From: an uncultured Eubacteriales bacterium | GTDB taxonomy: Bacteria > Bacillota > Clostridia > Christensenellales > CAG-314 | Assembly: GCA_900544545.1 (NCBI GenBank) | Contig: UQVY01000003.1 | Span: 62,001-126,000, forward strand | Direction of reading: 5' to 3' | DNA length: 64,000 bases | Shown: positions 50,401 through 58,547 of the stretch, piece after piece | How positions within the stretch are numbered: position 1 is the stretch's first letter | How the letters are laid out: each line of letters begins with the position of its first letter | Notes under the pieces: generated by a model | Databases searched by the model: none | What the model was told of the DNA's origin: nothing | What the model saw: only the letters and a program-made list of their open reading frames with translations | Translations under genes and position numbers: made by a program

Positions 50401-53184
50401 ATGAAAAAGACTTTCAAGCGAAAACGCGCGAGAACGAAGAATATTCTCCGCAATATAAAGGGCAGCCTCAACCGATTCTTTTCAATATTGTTCATAGTCG
50501 CGCTCGGAGCGGGATTTATGGCGGGACTTTTCGCGACCTCGCCCGATATGTACGACACCGTAAACGCGTATATGAACGAGTATAAGTATTACGACCTCGA
50601 CCTCAAATCCACGCTCGGATTCTCCGCCGAGGACGTTGCGGAAATCGCGAAAATCGCCGGCATAGACCAAATGCAGGCGGCAAACGTGGTCGATATGATG
50701 CTCGTAACGGAAAACGAGGACAATTATACGGCGAGGATATTCGCGATTCTCGACGAAAACAACGACAGCACGCTCAATAAGTTCGTTCTGAAGGAGGGCA
50801 GACTTCCCCAAAACGAGGGAGAATGCGTCGTTCAGTCCATTACGGGCAAGTATCTCGGCGGGAATTTGCAGATAGGGGACGTTCTCACGCCCGCAAACGA
50901 CGGAGGCACGAATATTTACAGCCTCTTCCGTTCGGCGATGAAAACCGAAAGCCTGACAGTGGTCGGATTCGTGGAAAGTCCGGTTTGCATAAGCGTTACA
51001 TCCGAGGCGACCATAGTCGGTTCAGGCTCTATCGGGCTGGATATTTACGTCGGAGAGGACTTTTTCGACGCGGGCTACTATACGGACGTTTTTATTACGC
51101 TCAAGGGAGCGAGAGAATATAATACCTTTTACGACGAATACGAGAAATTCGTTTCGGATTCGCTCGAACCTTTCGAAAAACTCGAAAAGGAACGCGCTCC
51201 TCTCCGCGCGGCGGAAATGAAAAAGGAGATAGATTCGCTTCTTTCGCAGCTCGATTCGCTCATAACCGAATACGAGGATATAGTTTCGACCAAAAAGAAA
51301 CTCGAGGAGGACGCTCTCAAACGCATAGAAAACAACGAGAAAACTGCCGCTATCGTCGAAAAATCAGACCCCGAACTCGCGGCGGAATTACGGGCGATAA
51401 ACGAGGAAATCAGAAAATCGCTGGAGAACAGGGACGACGCGGACGAAAAACTCCTCGCGAAACTCAAGGAGCAGAAGGCGGGTTACGACAAGACCGTCGC
51501 CGCGCTCTCGGAATGCACCTGGCTCAAGAATATGCGTTCGGATTCGTCGGGATTCTCCTCCTTTCAGAGCAACGTCGGAAAGGTTTCCGCCCTCTCGAAA
51601 ATCTTCCCCGTGTTTTTCTTCGTGGTGGCTCTTCTCGTTTCGCTGACCACTATGACGAGGCTCGTGGACGAGCATAGAGGACAGATAGGTACGCTCAAGG
51701 GACTGGGATTTTCTGCAAGGGAGATCCTCGGGGAATATCTGCTTTACGGATTCCTTGCGTCGGCTCTCGGCTGCGCACTCGGATTTGCCGTAGGATTCGT
51801 TCTCTTCCCCAAGGCGATAAGCTCGGCGTACGCGATGATGTTTATAATTCCCGAAACGATCACGCCGCTCCGTCCCGAAATAATGCTCTGGGTCGCGCCC
51901 GTAACCGTCGGAAGCATTCTCCTCGCGACTTTATGGGCAGCCTGGACGGAATGCAGAGCCTGCCCCGCGGTACTTATGCAGCCCAAGGCTCCCGCAGCCG
52001 GAAAACGCATTCTCCTCGAAAGGATTCCTTTTATATGGAAGAACCTTTCCTTTACCCATAAAGTTACCTGCAGGAACCTTTTCCGCTATAAAAAACGGCT
52101 GTTTATGACTATCATAGGCGTAGCGGGCTGCAGCGCGCTCCTCGTAGCCGGATTCGGAATAAGAGATTCGGTCAACGACATCGTGGACAAACAGTTCGGA
52201 GAGCTTTATCACTATAATCTCTGCGTCATCGGAAGCAGCTACGACGAAATGCTCGCAGATTCGTCCGTTCGGGCTATTCTCGGAAATACCGAAAAAATAG
52301 AGAGCTGGAACGTGTTTTCAGAGACGAAGGGAAAGGTCATCGTCGGGGATAACAGCCTGTCGGTCGGAATAAGCGTCCCGCAGGACCCATCCGTTTTCGG
52401 AGAGCTTATCGTCCTCAAAGACAGAAAAACCGGAAAAACGATTGACTTTTCCGAGGACGGAGTTATTCTCACCGAAAAGCTCTGCGAAACCCTCGGAATA
52501 AGAGTCGGCGACGAGGTTACGCTCGAATCGGCAGACGGAAAACGAGGTGCGGTCGTCGTTAAGGGAATATGCGAAAATCATATATCTTCCTTCGCTTATA
52601 TCTCGGAGGCGACCTATAAATCCGCCTTCGGCTCGGATCCCGAATATTCGATGATTTTCTGTCGGGCAAACGAAAAACTCGACGCGGAAAAACTTACGAG
52701 CGAACTCATAGCCTGCGGAAGCGTGCTTTACGCGTATTCTTCGGAAACGGTCACTTCGAGCTTCAGCGAATCCATAAAGAGCATAGACGGAGTTGTCGTA
52801 GTCCTTATCATTGCGGCGGGACTGCTTTGTATCGTAGTTCTCTATAACCTCACGAACGTCAATATCTGCGAGAGAAGAAAAGAGCTTGCGACTATAAGAG
52901 TCCTCGGATTCCACGAAAGAGAGGTCGAGAATTATATTTTCAGGGAAACCAACACGCTGAGCGTCATCGGAACGCTTTTAGGGCTTCTCATAGGCGTGTG
53001 GCTGCATTCGTTCATAGTCAGGACGGTCGAGATAGATATGGTTATGTTCGGAAGAAGCATTTACTTCACGAGCTTCCTTTACTCTTTCGGAATATCGATG
53101 GTGTTTACCTTCATCGTCAACTGCATTATGCGTCGGCAGATAAAGAAGGTCGATATGGTCGAGGCTATGAAAGCAAACGAGTGA
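50401..53184 (+). CDS. FtsX-domain ABC permease with long coiled coil
   Basis: A 927-residue permease. First helix at about 20-42 (RFFSILFIVALGAGFMAGLF). A MacB-like extracellular domain spans about 45-250. A long charged coiled coil follows at about 265-365 (MKKEIDSLLSQLDSLITEYEDI...). The first FtsX unit is at about 400-530 with IFPVFFFVVALLVSLTTMTRLVDEHRGQIGTLKGLGFS, a second extracellular domain at about 600-780, and the second FtsX unit near the C-terminus (ATIRVLGFHEREVENYIF). It resembles the large permeases of bacteriocin or antimicrobial-response ABC systems. No two-component genes are adjacent. Confidence 0.88.
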   Translation: MKKTFKRKRARTKNILRNIKGSLNRFFSILFIVALGAGFMAGLFATSPDMYDTVNAYMNEYKYYDLDLKSTLGFSAEDVAEIAKIAGIDQMQAANVVDMMLVTENEDNYTARIFAILDENNDSTLNKFVLKEGRLPQNEGECVVQSITGKYLGGNLQIGDVLTPANDGGTNIYSLFRSAMKTESLTVVGFVESPVCISVTSEATIVGSGSIGLDIYVGEDFFDAGYYTDVFITLKGAREYNTFYDEYEKFVSDSLEPFEKLEKERAPLRAAEMKKEIDSLLSQLDSLITEYEDIVSTKKKLEEDALKRIENNEKTAAIVEKSDPELAAELRAINEEIRKSLENRDDADEKLLAKLKEQKAGYDKTVAALSECTWLKNMRSDSSGFSSFQSNVGKVSALSKIFPVFFFVVALLVSLTTMTRLVDEHRGQIGTLKGLGFSAREILGEYLLYGFLASALGCALGFAVGFVLFPKAISSAYAMMFIIPETITPLRPEIMLWVAPVTVGSILLATLWAAWTECRACPAVLMQPKAPAAGKRILLERIPFIWKNLSFTHKVTCRNLFRYKKRLFMTIIGVAGCSALLVAGFGIRDSVNDIVDKQFGELYHYNLCVIGSSYDEMLADSSVRAILGNTEKIESWNVFSETKGKVIVGDNSLSVGISVPQDPSVFGELIVLKDRKTGKTIDFSEDGVILTEKLCETLGIRVGDEVTLESADGKRGAVVVKGICENHISSFAYISEATYKSAFGSDPEYSMIFCRANEKLDAEKLTSELIACGSVLYAYSSETVTSSFSESIKSIDGVVVVLIIAAGLLCIVVLYNLTNVNICERRKELATIRVLGFHEREVENYIFRETNTLSVIGTLLGLLIGVWLHSFIVRTVEIDMVMFGRSIYFTSFLYSFGISMVFTFIVNCIMRRQIKKVDMVEAMKANE

Positions 53185-53188
53185 TTTA

Positions 53189-53255
53189 GGCAAAACGGGA
53201 CGGGAATTCGGGCGGGAAACGACGGGAATAAGGGCGGAAAACGATGAAAATTCGG
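53189..53255. repeat. Three-copy 22-bp repeat after the permease gene
   Basis: Units at 53189-53211, 53212-53233 and 53234-53255 follow the pattern GCGGGAAACGACGGGAATNNGG and start 4 bp after the stop codon. The remaining sequence to 53380 is purine-rich and gene-free. Confidence 0.75.
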
Positions 53256-53380
53256 AACCGTCGGAAAACCGAAAACGCTCGGAAAGTCGGACTTAAAATC
53301 GCCCGAAAAGACCGACTGAAAACGACGGAAAAGCGAAAACGAAAAAACAAACGAAAACAAACGGAGAAGGAGAGTAATAA

Positions 53381-53809
53381 ATGAAAACGAATTTTACCGA
53401 AAAATATGCGGAGTTTTACGACGACGCAATCAGTTTCTGGGGCGAGGACGCTCAGCTCAGAATGTGCATAGAGGAAATGAGCGAACTCACGAAGGAGCTC
53501 TGTAAGTATTTCAGGCTCGCAAACGCACGCGAGAAAACACCCGAACTCGTCGCGCAGCTCGAGGAAAACAGAAAACACGTTATCGAGGAGACCGCCGACG
53601 TTTATAATATGATAGATCAGGTCGCGAGAATCTTCGGCGAAAACGAGGTCGAGGAAATGCGCGAAAAGAAAATAAGCCGGACTACGCAAAGACTCGAGGA
53701 ATACGCCGTAAGATACGGCTTCCGCGAAAAGAAAGACGCGGAAAAACCGATAAAAGAGCAGGAAGGGAATTGTTTCTCGCAAAAAGAAAAAACGAGAAAT
53801 CAAGACTAA
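53381..53809 (+). CDS. MazG-like nucleotide pyrophosphohydrolase-type protein
   Basis: A 142-residue all-alpha protein. The metal-binding motif ECxEE-like CIEEMSELTKEL (about 28-39) and the later IEETADVYNMID (about 66-77) match the MazG/dUTPase-like NTP-PPase superfamily, EExxE then ExxD. Such enzymes hydrolyse non-canonical or excess NTPs. The C-terminal 30 residues are low-complexity (KKDAEKPIKEQEGN...), the last codons belonging to a repeat unit that continues past the stop. Specific substrate unknown. Confidence 0.8.
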   Translation: MKTNFTEKYAEFYDDAISFWGEDAQLRMCIEEMSELTKELCKYFRLANAREKTPELVAQLEENRKHVIEETADVYNMIDQVARIFGENEVEEMREKKISRTTQRLEEYAVRYGFREKKDAEKPIKEQEGNCFSQKEKTRNQD

Positions 53810-53892
53810 CCGAAAATGAGAAATCGCGGAAACTAACAGAAACGAAAAGTCAAAACTAATCGAAACGAGAAATCGTAAAGATTAAACGAAAC
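53791..53892. repeat. 24-27 bp repeats starting in the MazG-like gene end
   Basis: ACGAGAAATCAAGACTAACCGAA (53792, containing the stop) is followed by similar units near 53815, 53842 and 53865, and a partial one at about 53890. They end at the terminator. Confidence 0.8.
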
Positions 53893-53893
53893 G

Positions 53894-53924
53894 AAAAAGC
53901 CGCAGGAATCCCGCGGCTTTTTTT
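53894..53924. terminator. Bidirectional terminator between the MazG-like gene and hpt
   Basis: AAAAAGCCGC at 53894-53903 and GCGGCTTTTTTT at 53913-53924: a GC stem with A-run and T-run on either side, usable by both converging transcripts. Confidence 0.85.
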
Positions 53925-53980
53925 ATCTTTAAGGAGAAGAAACTTACTCTTCGTCTCTTTTTTCGCTCTGTCTGTGGAAT

Positions 53981-54535
53981 TTACTCTTCGTCGCTTTTTT
54001 CGCTCTGTCTGTAAACTCCGATGTCCACTAAATTACGGTATTTTTCGTCAAGATCGAGTCCGTATCCGATGATGAATTCGTTGGGAATCTCGAAACCCAG
54101 ATAATCGATAGGTATATGAATGCGTCTCCGCGCGGGCTTGGAGAGAAGGGTACAGATCCTTACCGATTCCGCGCCTCTCGTTCTGAGCATTCTCATTATG
54201 TAGTCTAGAGATACGCCCGAATCCACGATGTCTTCGACGATGATTATGTTCCTTCCGGCTACCGAAGTGTCGAGATCCTTGAGAAGCCTTACTTCGCCGC
54301 TCGTCTTAGTTCTCGCGCCGTAGGAAGAAATCGCCATAAATTCTATGTTTACGTCGATGTCGATGGCTCTTACGAGATCGGCAAAAAACATTACCGCTCC
54401 CTTCAGAATGCAGATAAGCAGCGGCGTGGATTTATAACGGTAATCGTCGGAAATCTCTTTGCCCAATTCCGTCACTCTTTTGTCGATCTCTTCCTTGGAA
54501 ATCAGTATGCGTTCCATATCCTTGTGTGTCTTCAT
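53981..54535 (-). CDS. hpt: Hypoxanthine phosphoribosyltransferase
   Basis: A 184-residue purine salvage enzyme. MERILISKEEIDKRVTELGKEI opens the domain. LLICILKGAVMFFADLVRAID, VEFMAIS-like IEFMAISSYG and the PRPP motif NIIIVEDIVDSGVSLDYIM (about 95-113) follow, then EIPNEFIIGYGLDLDEKYRN at the end. It converts hypoxanthine or guanine with PRPP to IMP or GMP. The start overlaps the tilS stop (ATGA), and GGAGGG lies upstream. In many Firmicutes ftsH follows tilS-hpt; here the operon ends. Confidence 0.95.
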   Translation of the reverse strand: MKTHKDMERILISKEEIDKRVTELGKEISDDYRYKSTPLLICILKGAVMFFADLVRAIDIDVNIEFMAISSYGARTKTSGEVRLLKDLDTSVAGRNIIIVEDIVDSGVSLDYIMRMLRTRGAESVRICTLLSKPARRRIHIPIDYLGFEIPNEFIIGYGLDLDEKYRNLVDIGVYRQSEKSDEE

Positions 54536-56013
54536 TTGTCAGCCCTCCGTGGTTTAGTGGAAATGTAATAGGTTTTTTCGTCTTTACGAGTTATTCTCAG
54601 ATCTTCGCTTATTTCCGTACCGCAGACGACCAGCACGGCTTTTTCCGAGCAGATAAGCGGAAGCCCGTTTCTTTTTTCGGCGGGAATCTTCCTTTCGATA
54701 AGAAAATCCTTGAGCTTTTTGGTCCTTCCTCCGAATTTGCGGAAAGAATCCCCTTCCTTTCTCGTCCTTATAACGCAATCGGGCGGAAGTTTTTCCGCAC
54801 TCACCCGAAGAGTCCGGAAACCGCCTTCGGATCCGACGAAGCTTTCTCCGAGAGTCAGGACGTAATCCCCGAAATCCGCGCTCCCGTTTTCGATAAGAAG
54901 CGAGATCGGAAGCTCCGAAAGGTCGGATTTATCCTCGGGAACGGACGGACGGACGAAAAGAAAACCGAAACTTACCGAGGCGTAGGCTCCGTTATGGAGA
55001 AAAAGCCGCTTTCCGCTCGTGTTCTCCGCAAGAGAACAAATCGCTTCCACGTGCCTCTCCCCGGCGTCGACTATCGAACCGACGAGAGCCAGCATTCTTC
55101 GGATAACGCGGACCTTTATCGCAGGATGAAGAGCGTTCAGAGCCTCGGTTTCGGCTTTTACCGCAAGAGCGGGTTTTTCGTCCGAATAGTATTCGTCGGT
55201 GAAATCGCCGGAATCGATTCTTTCGCCGAGGGAATCGTCGGAATAGATTCTTTCGCCCGAGTAGCTTGTTTCGTGGGGGACGGTCGGTTTTTCACCCGAA
55301 GAAGAGCCGAGAGGAACGAAACCTTCTCCGTAATCGGCAAAAAGAGGAAAACGAGAGGCCTCGCGCTTCAGATAGTCAGAGTCCGCGGAAGTCCTTTGCG
55401 CAAGAGCGCAGATCGCGCGGGAGGCTCCTCCGTAGCATTCGTTGAGAATCGGCATTACGTTCAGACGGACGAAATTCCTCTTGTAGCTCGCGTCGAAATT
55501 CGTGGCGTCCAGAACGAACTCTATTCCGTTCCTTTCGGCGTAACTCAGAATCTCGGTCTTGGTCAAACCTAAAAGCGGCCGGAAAACTCCCTCCGAAAAG
55601 ACCTTCATTCCGTTGAGTCCGTCCGTTCCGCAGCCGCGAAGAAGGTGCATAAGCACCGTTTCCGCCTGATCGTCGGCGTGATGAGCAAGACAGATTATCC
55701 GTCCGTTCGCGTGCTTCCTTATGGCTTCGCGTCGTAAAATACGCGCGGCGGTTTCTACGCTCAAGCCCTTTACGGCAGCAAAAAACGGAACGTCCACGCT
55801 TTCGATTACACAGGAAATACCGTACTTACGGCATATTCTCCGTGTGAATTCCGCGTCGTCCGCTCCTTCTTTGCGGATATTGTGATTGACGGTGACGGCT
55901 TCTATGCGGTAACGATTCTCCTTCGCAAGAAGGTCGAGCATTACCATACTGTCCGCGCCGCCGCTCAATGCGAGCAAAAGCTCCGCGCCCTCGGGCAGTT
56001 TCGGAATATTCAT
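54532..56013 (-). CDS. tilS: tRNA(Ile)-lysidine synthase
   Basis: A 493-residue enzyme that converts C34 of tRNA-Ile(CAU) to lysidine. The PP-loop LLALSGGADSMVMLDLL lies at about 12-28, VNHNIRKEGADDAEFTRRIC and CLAHHADDQAETVLMHLLRGCG follow, and the C-terminal TilS domain has RTRKEGDSFRKFGGRTKKLKDFLIERKIP. Between the two domains a Ser/Glu/Asp-rich linker (about 240-290) contains a 10-residue repeat, ERI(Y/D)S(D/G)D. The ATG lies where transcription is predicted to start, with no room for a normal leader. Confidence 0.95.
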   Translation of the reverse strand: MNIPKLPEGAELLLALSGGADSMVMLDLLAKENRYRIEAVTVNHNIRKEGADDAEFTRRICRKYGISCVIESVDVPFFAAVKGLSVETAARILRREAIRKHANGRIICLAHHADDQAETVLMHLLRGCGTDGLNGMKVFSEGVFRPLLGLTKTEILSYAERNGIEFVLDATNFDASYKRNFVRLNVMPILNECYGGASRAICALAQRTSADSDYLKREASRFPLFADYGEGFVPLGSSSGEKPTVPHETSYSGERIYSDDSLGERIDSGDFTDEYYSDEKPALAVKAETEALNALHPAIKVRVIRRMLALVGSIVDAGERHVEAICSLAENTSGKRLFLHNGAYASVSFGFLFVRPSVPEDKSDLSELPISLLIENGSADFGDYVLTLGESFVGSEGGFRTLRVSAEKLPPDCVIRTRKEGDSFRKFGGRTKKLKDFLIERKIPAEKRNGLPLICSEKAVLVVCGTEISEDLRITRKDEKTYYISTKPRRADK

Positions 56014-56019
56014 CCTTTA

Positions 56020-56048
56020 AGTATAATCAAAATTCCCTTTTTAAGCAA
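56020..56048 (-). promoter_or_regulatory. Promoter of tilS-hpt, leaderless geometry
   Basis: On the minus strand TTGCTT (56048-56043), 17-bp spacer, TATACT (56025-56020). The A of the tilS ATG is at 56013, 7 bases past the -10 box, the same geometry as dusB. Confidence 0.65.
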
Positions 56049-56213
56049 CTTTTTTAATACAAAAACCCGAATCCGAGGCAAAATCTCTTGCGCTCGCGGT
56101 TATCCGACGAGATAAATCCAAAAAGCGTTCCCGAAAACGTCAAGCCGCAAACATACGGTCAACACAAAAAAGCCCGAAGAGAAAAATCGTTTCCGTATCG
56201 GGCGATTATGTGG

Positions 56214-56219
56214 TATAAT
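56214..56219 (+). promoter_or_regulatory. Extended -10 promoter of the E2-like gene
   Basis: TATAAT preceded by TATGTGG. The -35 position (TTCCGT, 56191-56196) is poor, so the extended -10 probably carries recognition. Confidence 0.6.
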
Positions 56220-56268
56220 CTGAAACGGATTTATTGTCCGTATTTTTATTTTTTTAACGGAGGACATT

Positions 56269-57186
56269 ATGTTCGGAAAAAGAAGCGACGGTCGTATCGT
56301 AAAGGTAGACCCCTATTCCAAGCAAACGCCTCACATTATGAGCAAACGATCGGACGCGCTTAATTACGCGAAGATTCAGGTCAGATGCGAACCCATAGAC
56401 GAGTTCGTAAGACGCCGCAGGGATGAAGAGGGGATTTACTTTACCTATCTCGATATCCTCATCGCCTGTATGGTAAGGCTTATGGTGCTGAGAAAACACC
56501 TCAATCGTTTCGTCAACGCGGGAAGAATCTATCAGCGGGACTACATAGACGTAAGTTTCGTGGTCAAAAAGACTCTCCGCGAGGCGGAATCCATAGCTAC
56601 CGCGGTCAAGATAAGATTCACGGGAGCGGAAACCATTTACGAGGTAAAGAAGAAGGTCGACGAGGTCATCGCCGCGAACAGCGGACTCGAAACCGAAAAC
56701 AACCTCGACAAAACCGCCGGAGTCATCGCAAAACTCCCCAACTTCGCAATGAGATTCCTCTGGTGGACGCTCAAGAAAATGGATAAGTGGAATATACTTC
56801 CCAAATCGCTCATAAAAACGAGCTGCTTCCATACGAGCTGCTTTATAACCAATATGAAATCCATCAAGGGAGATTATATCTATCATCACTGCTACGATTT
56901 CGGAACCACGGGAATCTTCTTCGCTATGGGCAAGGAACATATGGAACCCGTCGTCGAAAACGGAGAGGTCGTCCCCGGGAAGGTCCTTACGCTCGGCGTG
57001 GTTACCGACGAAAGGTTCTGCGACGGACTGTATTACTCGATAAGCACGAGAGTTCTCAAAAAACTCTTCGCAGACCTCGAAGTTCTTCGTCAGCCCTATC
57101 ACGACGAAATCACCGACAGACTCGAAAGGGAGCAGAAGGAACTCAAGGAGAAAGAGGAAAGAAAAGCCGCGAAAAAGAAGAAGTAA
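56269..57186 (+). CDS. Stand-alone 2-oxoacid dehydrogenase E2-like acyltransferase domain
   Basis: A 305-residue protein matching the catalytic (CAT-like) domain of E2 acyltransferases. It has no lipoyl or E3-binding domains and no E1/E3 genes nearby. ADLEV-type trimer helices, SFVVKKT, a central FITNMKSIKGDYIYHHCYDFGTTGIFFAMG and the end motif DERFCDG are seen. In active E2 and CAT the corresponding motif is xHRxxDG; here the catalytic His is Glu. The C-terminus is a Lys/Glu-rich coil. It may bind acyl-CoA or act in a way unlike E2. GGAGG precedes the ATG. Confidence 0.8.
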   Translation: MFGKRSDGRIVKVDPYSKQTPHIMSKRSDALNYAKIQVRCEPIDEFVRRRRDEEGIYFTYLDILIACMVRLMVLRKHLNRFVNAGRIYQRDYIDVSFVVKKTLREAESIATAVKIRFTGAETIYEVKKKVDEVIAANSGLETENNLDKTAGVIAKLPNFAMRFLWWTLKKMDKWNILPKSLIKTSCFHTSCFITNMKSIKGDYIYHHCYDFGTTGIFFAMGKEHMEPVVENGEVVPGKVLTLGVVTDERFCDGLYYSISTRVLKKLFADLEVLRQPYHDEITDRLEREQKELKEKEERKAAKKKK

Positions 57187-57302
57187 ATCCCCGAATTACC
57201 GAAAAAAAGGGAAATTCCTGAACCGGACGGAGAATCCGAGCGGAAAGAAAGTAAAGCACTGATACGCGAAAAGAAAAAGAGCGCGAAGGAGCGGAAAAAC
57301 GC

Positions 57303-57331
57303 TTGACCTGTCACGAAAAAAGTGGTAAAAT
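57303..57331 (+). promoter_or_regulatory. Promoter of rplU-prp-rpmA
   Basis: TTGACC at 57303-57308, 17-bp spacer, TAAAAT at 57326-57331, preceded by AGTGG. Confidence 0.75.
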
Positions 57332-57337
57332 CATTAA

Positions 57338-57454
57338 GCCGCTTGAGTGGAGCGCTCTTTTTTCGTGCATTTTTACGGAAATACGACAGAACCGATTGCT
57401 CGGCTTCGATCCCGCAGGGGTTTTTCAGCGAGTTTCTTTTTAGGAGGGTAATGC
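57338..57454 (+). other. Leader of the L21-L27 operon
   Basis: About 115 nt between predicted transcript start and the rplU ATG. It contains a palindrome GAGCGCTC and complementary segments GCCG/CGGC. An autoregulatory L21 leader is known at this position in Firmicutes; I cannot confirm the consensus by eye. Confidence 0.4.
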
Positions 57455-57760
57455 ATGTACGCAATAGTCAGAACCGGCGGAAAACAGTATAAGGTTTCCG
57501 AGGGCGATATCATCAAGGTAGAGCTTCTTAAAGCAGAAAAGGACGAAAAGGTAGAACTCGAAGTCCTTATGGCTGCAGACGGCGAAAAGGTTTTGGTCGG
57601 CAGAGACGCGGCGGGCGTTAAGGTTTCCGCTGCCGTAGTCGGCGAAGGCAAGGGCAAGAAGATAAATATCTTCACCTATAAGGCAAAGAAGAACGTTCGT
57701 CGCAGAAAAGGTCATCGTCAGCCGTTCACTGCTTTGAAGGTTGAAAAGATCACGTTTTAA
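57455..57760 (+). CDS. rplU: 50S ribosomal protein L21
   Basis: The 101-residue ribosomal protein starts MYAIVRTGGKQYKVSEGD and ends in the basic KKNVRRRKGHRQPFTALKVEKI, both diagnostic for L21, which binds 23S rRNA. The length is normal. A ribosome-binding site AGGAGGG precedes the ATG. It is first in the classical rplU-prp-rpmA order. Confidence 0.98.
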   Translation: MYAIVRTGGKQYKVSEGDIIKVELLKAEKDEKVELEVLMAADGEKVLVGRDAAGVKVSAAVVGEGKGKKINIFTYKAKKNVRRRKGHRQPFTALKVEKITF

Positions 57761-57762
57761 TT

Positions 57763-58101
57763 ATGACTGAGATAAAGTTGAAAACGCGGGACGGCCATAT
57801 CGTGGAGGTCGTCATCGAGGGACACGCGGGGACCGCCGTATACGGACACGACCTCGTGTGCGCGGCGATAAGCGCCCTCTCTCAGACCGCGGCTCTGGGG
57901 CTCATAAAGGTTGCGAAAATAGACGCCTCCTTTTCGAGAGACGAGCTTAAGGGGTACTTCGGAATAACCCTTCCCGATAAGCTTACGCCCGAGCAAAGAC
58001 ACGACGCGGACGTTATCCTCGAAACGATGATGACGGGCATACGCGATATTCAGAAGGGTTATCCGAAATATATAAAAACGGAGGCAGCGATATGTTTATA
58101 A
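57763..58101 (+). CDS. prp: Ribosomal-processing cysteine protease Prp
   Basis: A 112-residue protease. The catalytic pair sits in [20 protein letters not shown]: His 21 and Cys 33. Prp removes the N-terminal extension of L27 so the mature protein can reach the peptidyl transferase centre. It is essential in Firmicutes that have the extension. The gene lies between rplU and rpmA, overlaps rpmA by 10 bp, and its substrate is the next gene's product. Confidence 0.96.
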   Translation: MTEIKLKTRDGHIVEVVIEGHAGTAVYGHDLVCAAISALSQTAALGLIKVAKIDASFSRDELKGYFGITLPDKLTPEQRHDADVILETMMTGIRDIQKGYPKYIKTEAAICL

Positions 58102-58367
58102 AATTGCAGTTATTCGCTCACAAGAAGGGCGTCGGTTCCTCGAGGAACGGCCGTGACAGCGAATCCAAGCGTCTCGGCGCAAAACGCGCGGACGGACAGT
58201 TCGTCACCGCAGGCAATATTCTCGTCCGCCAGAGAGGAACTCATTTCCACCCGGGCAACAACGTCGGAATCGGCAGCGACGACACGCTGTTCGCTTTAAT
58301 CCCCGGCATCGTCAGATTCGAGCATAAGGGTAAGGATAAAAAGCAGGTCAGCGTTTATCCGCAGTAA
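58092..58367 (+). CDS. rpmA: 50S ribosomal protein L27 with Prp cleavage site
   Basis: A 91-residue protein with an N-terminal extension MFIKLQLF followed by [21 protein letters not shown]. The extension with Phe before Ala-His-Lys-Lys is the Prp recognition motif, predicting cleavage after residue 8. The remaining sequence ([27 protein letters not shown]) is typical L27. A terminator follows at 58379-58405. Confidence 0.98.
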   Translation: MFIKLQLFAHKKGVGSSRNGRDSESKRLGAKRADGQFVTAGNILVRQRGTHFHPGNNVGIGSDDTLFALIPGIVRFEHKGKDKKQVSVYPQ

Positions 58368-58378
58368 AGAATAAAAAT

Positions 58379-58405
58379 TAAGGCGAGCGATCGCCTTATT
58401 TTTTT
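58379..58405 (+). terminator. Terminator after rpmA
   Basis: TAAGGCGA at 58379-58386 pairs with TCGCCTTA at 58391-58398, followed by T-run 58399-58405. Confidence 0.88.
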
Positions 58406-58547
58406 AGCGGCGACGGTCGGAAACGGCGGAATATACCGCAAAGGAAGCAAAAAAAACGCAAATGCGGCGGAAAGAACGCACGGAGTCCGAGAAGCGCGGA
58501 TTTTGCGGCGACGGAGTTTAAGAGGGAATCGCAACGGTAAGAGAAAA

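Noticed and set aside
46194..53184. Genomic island or prophage at the tRNA-Pro gene
   Set aside because: No integrase, no direct repeat of the tRNA 3' end and no composition change on either side.
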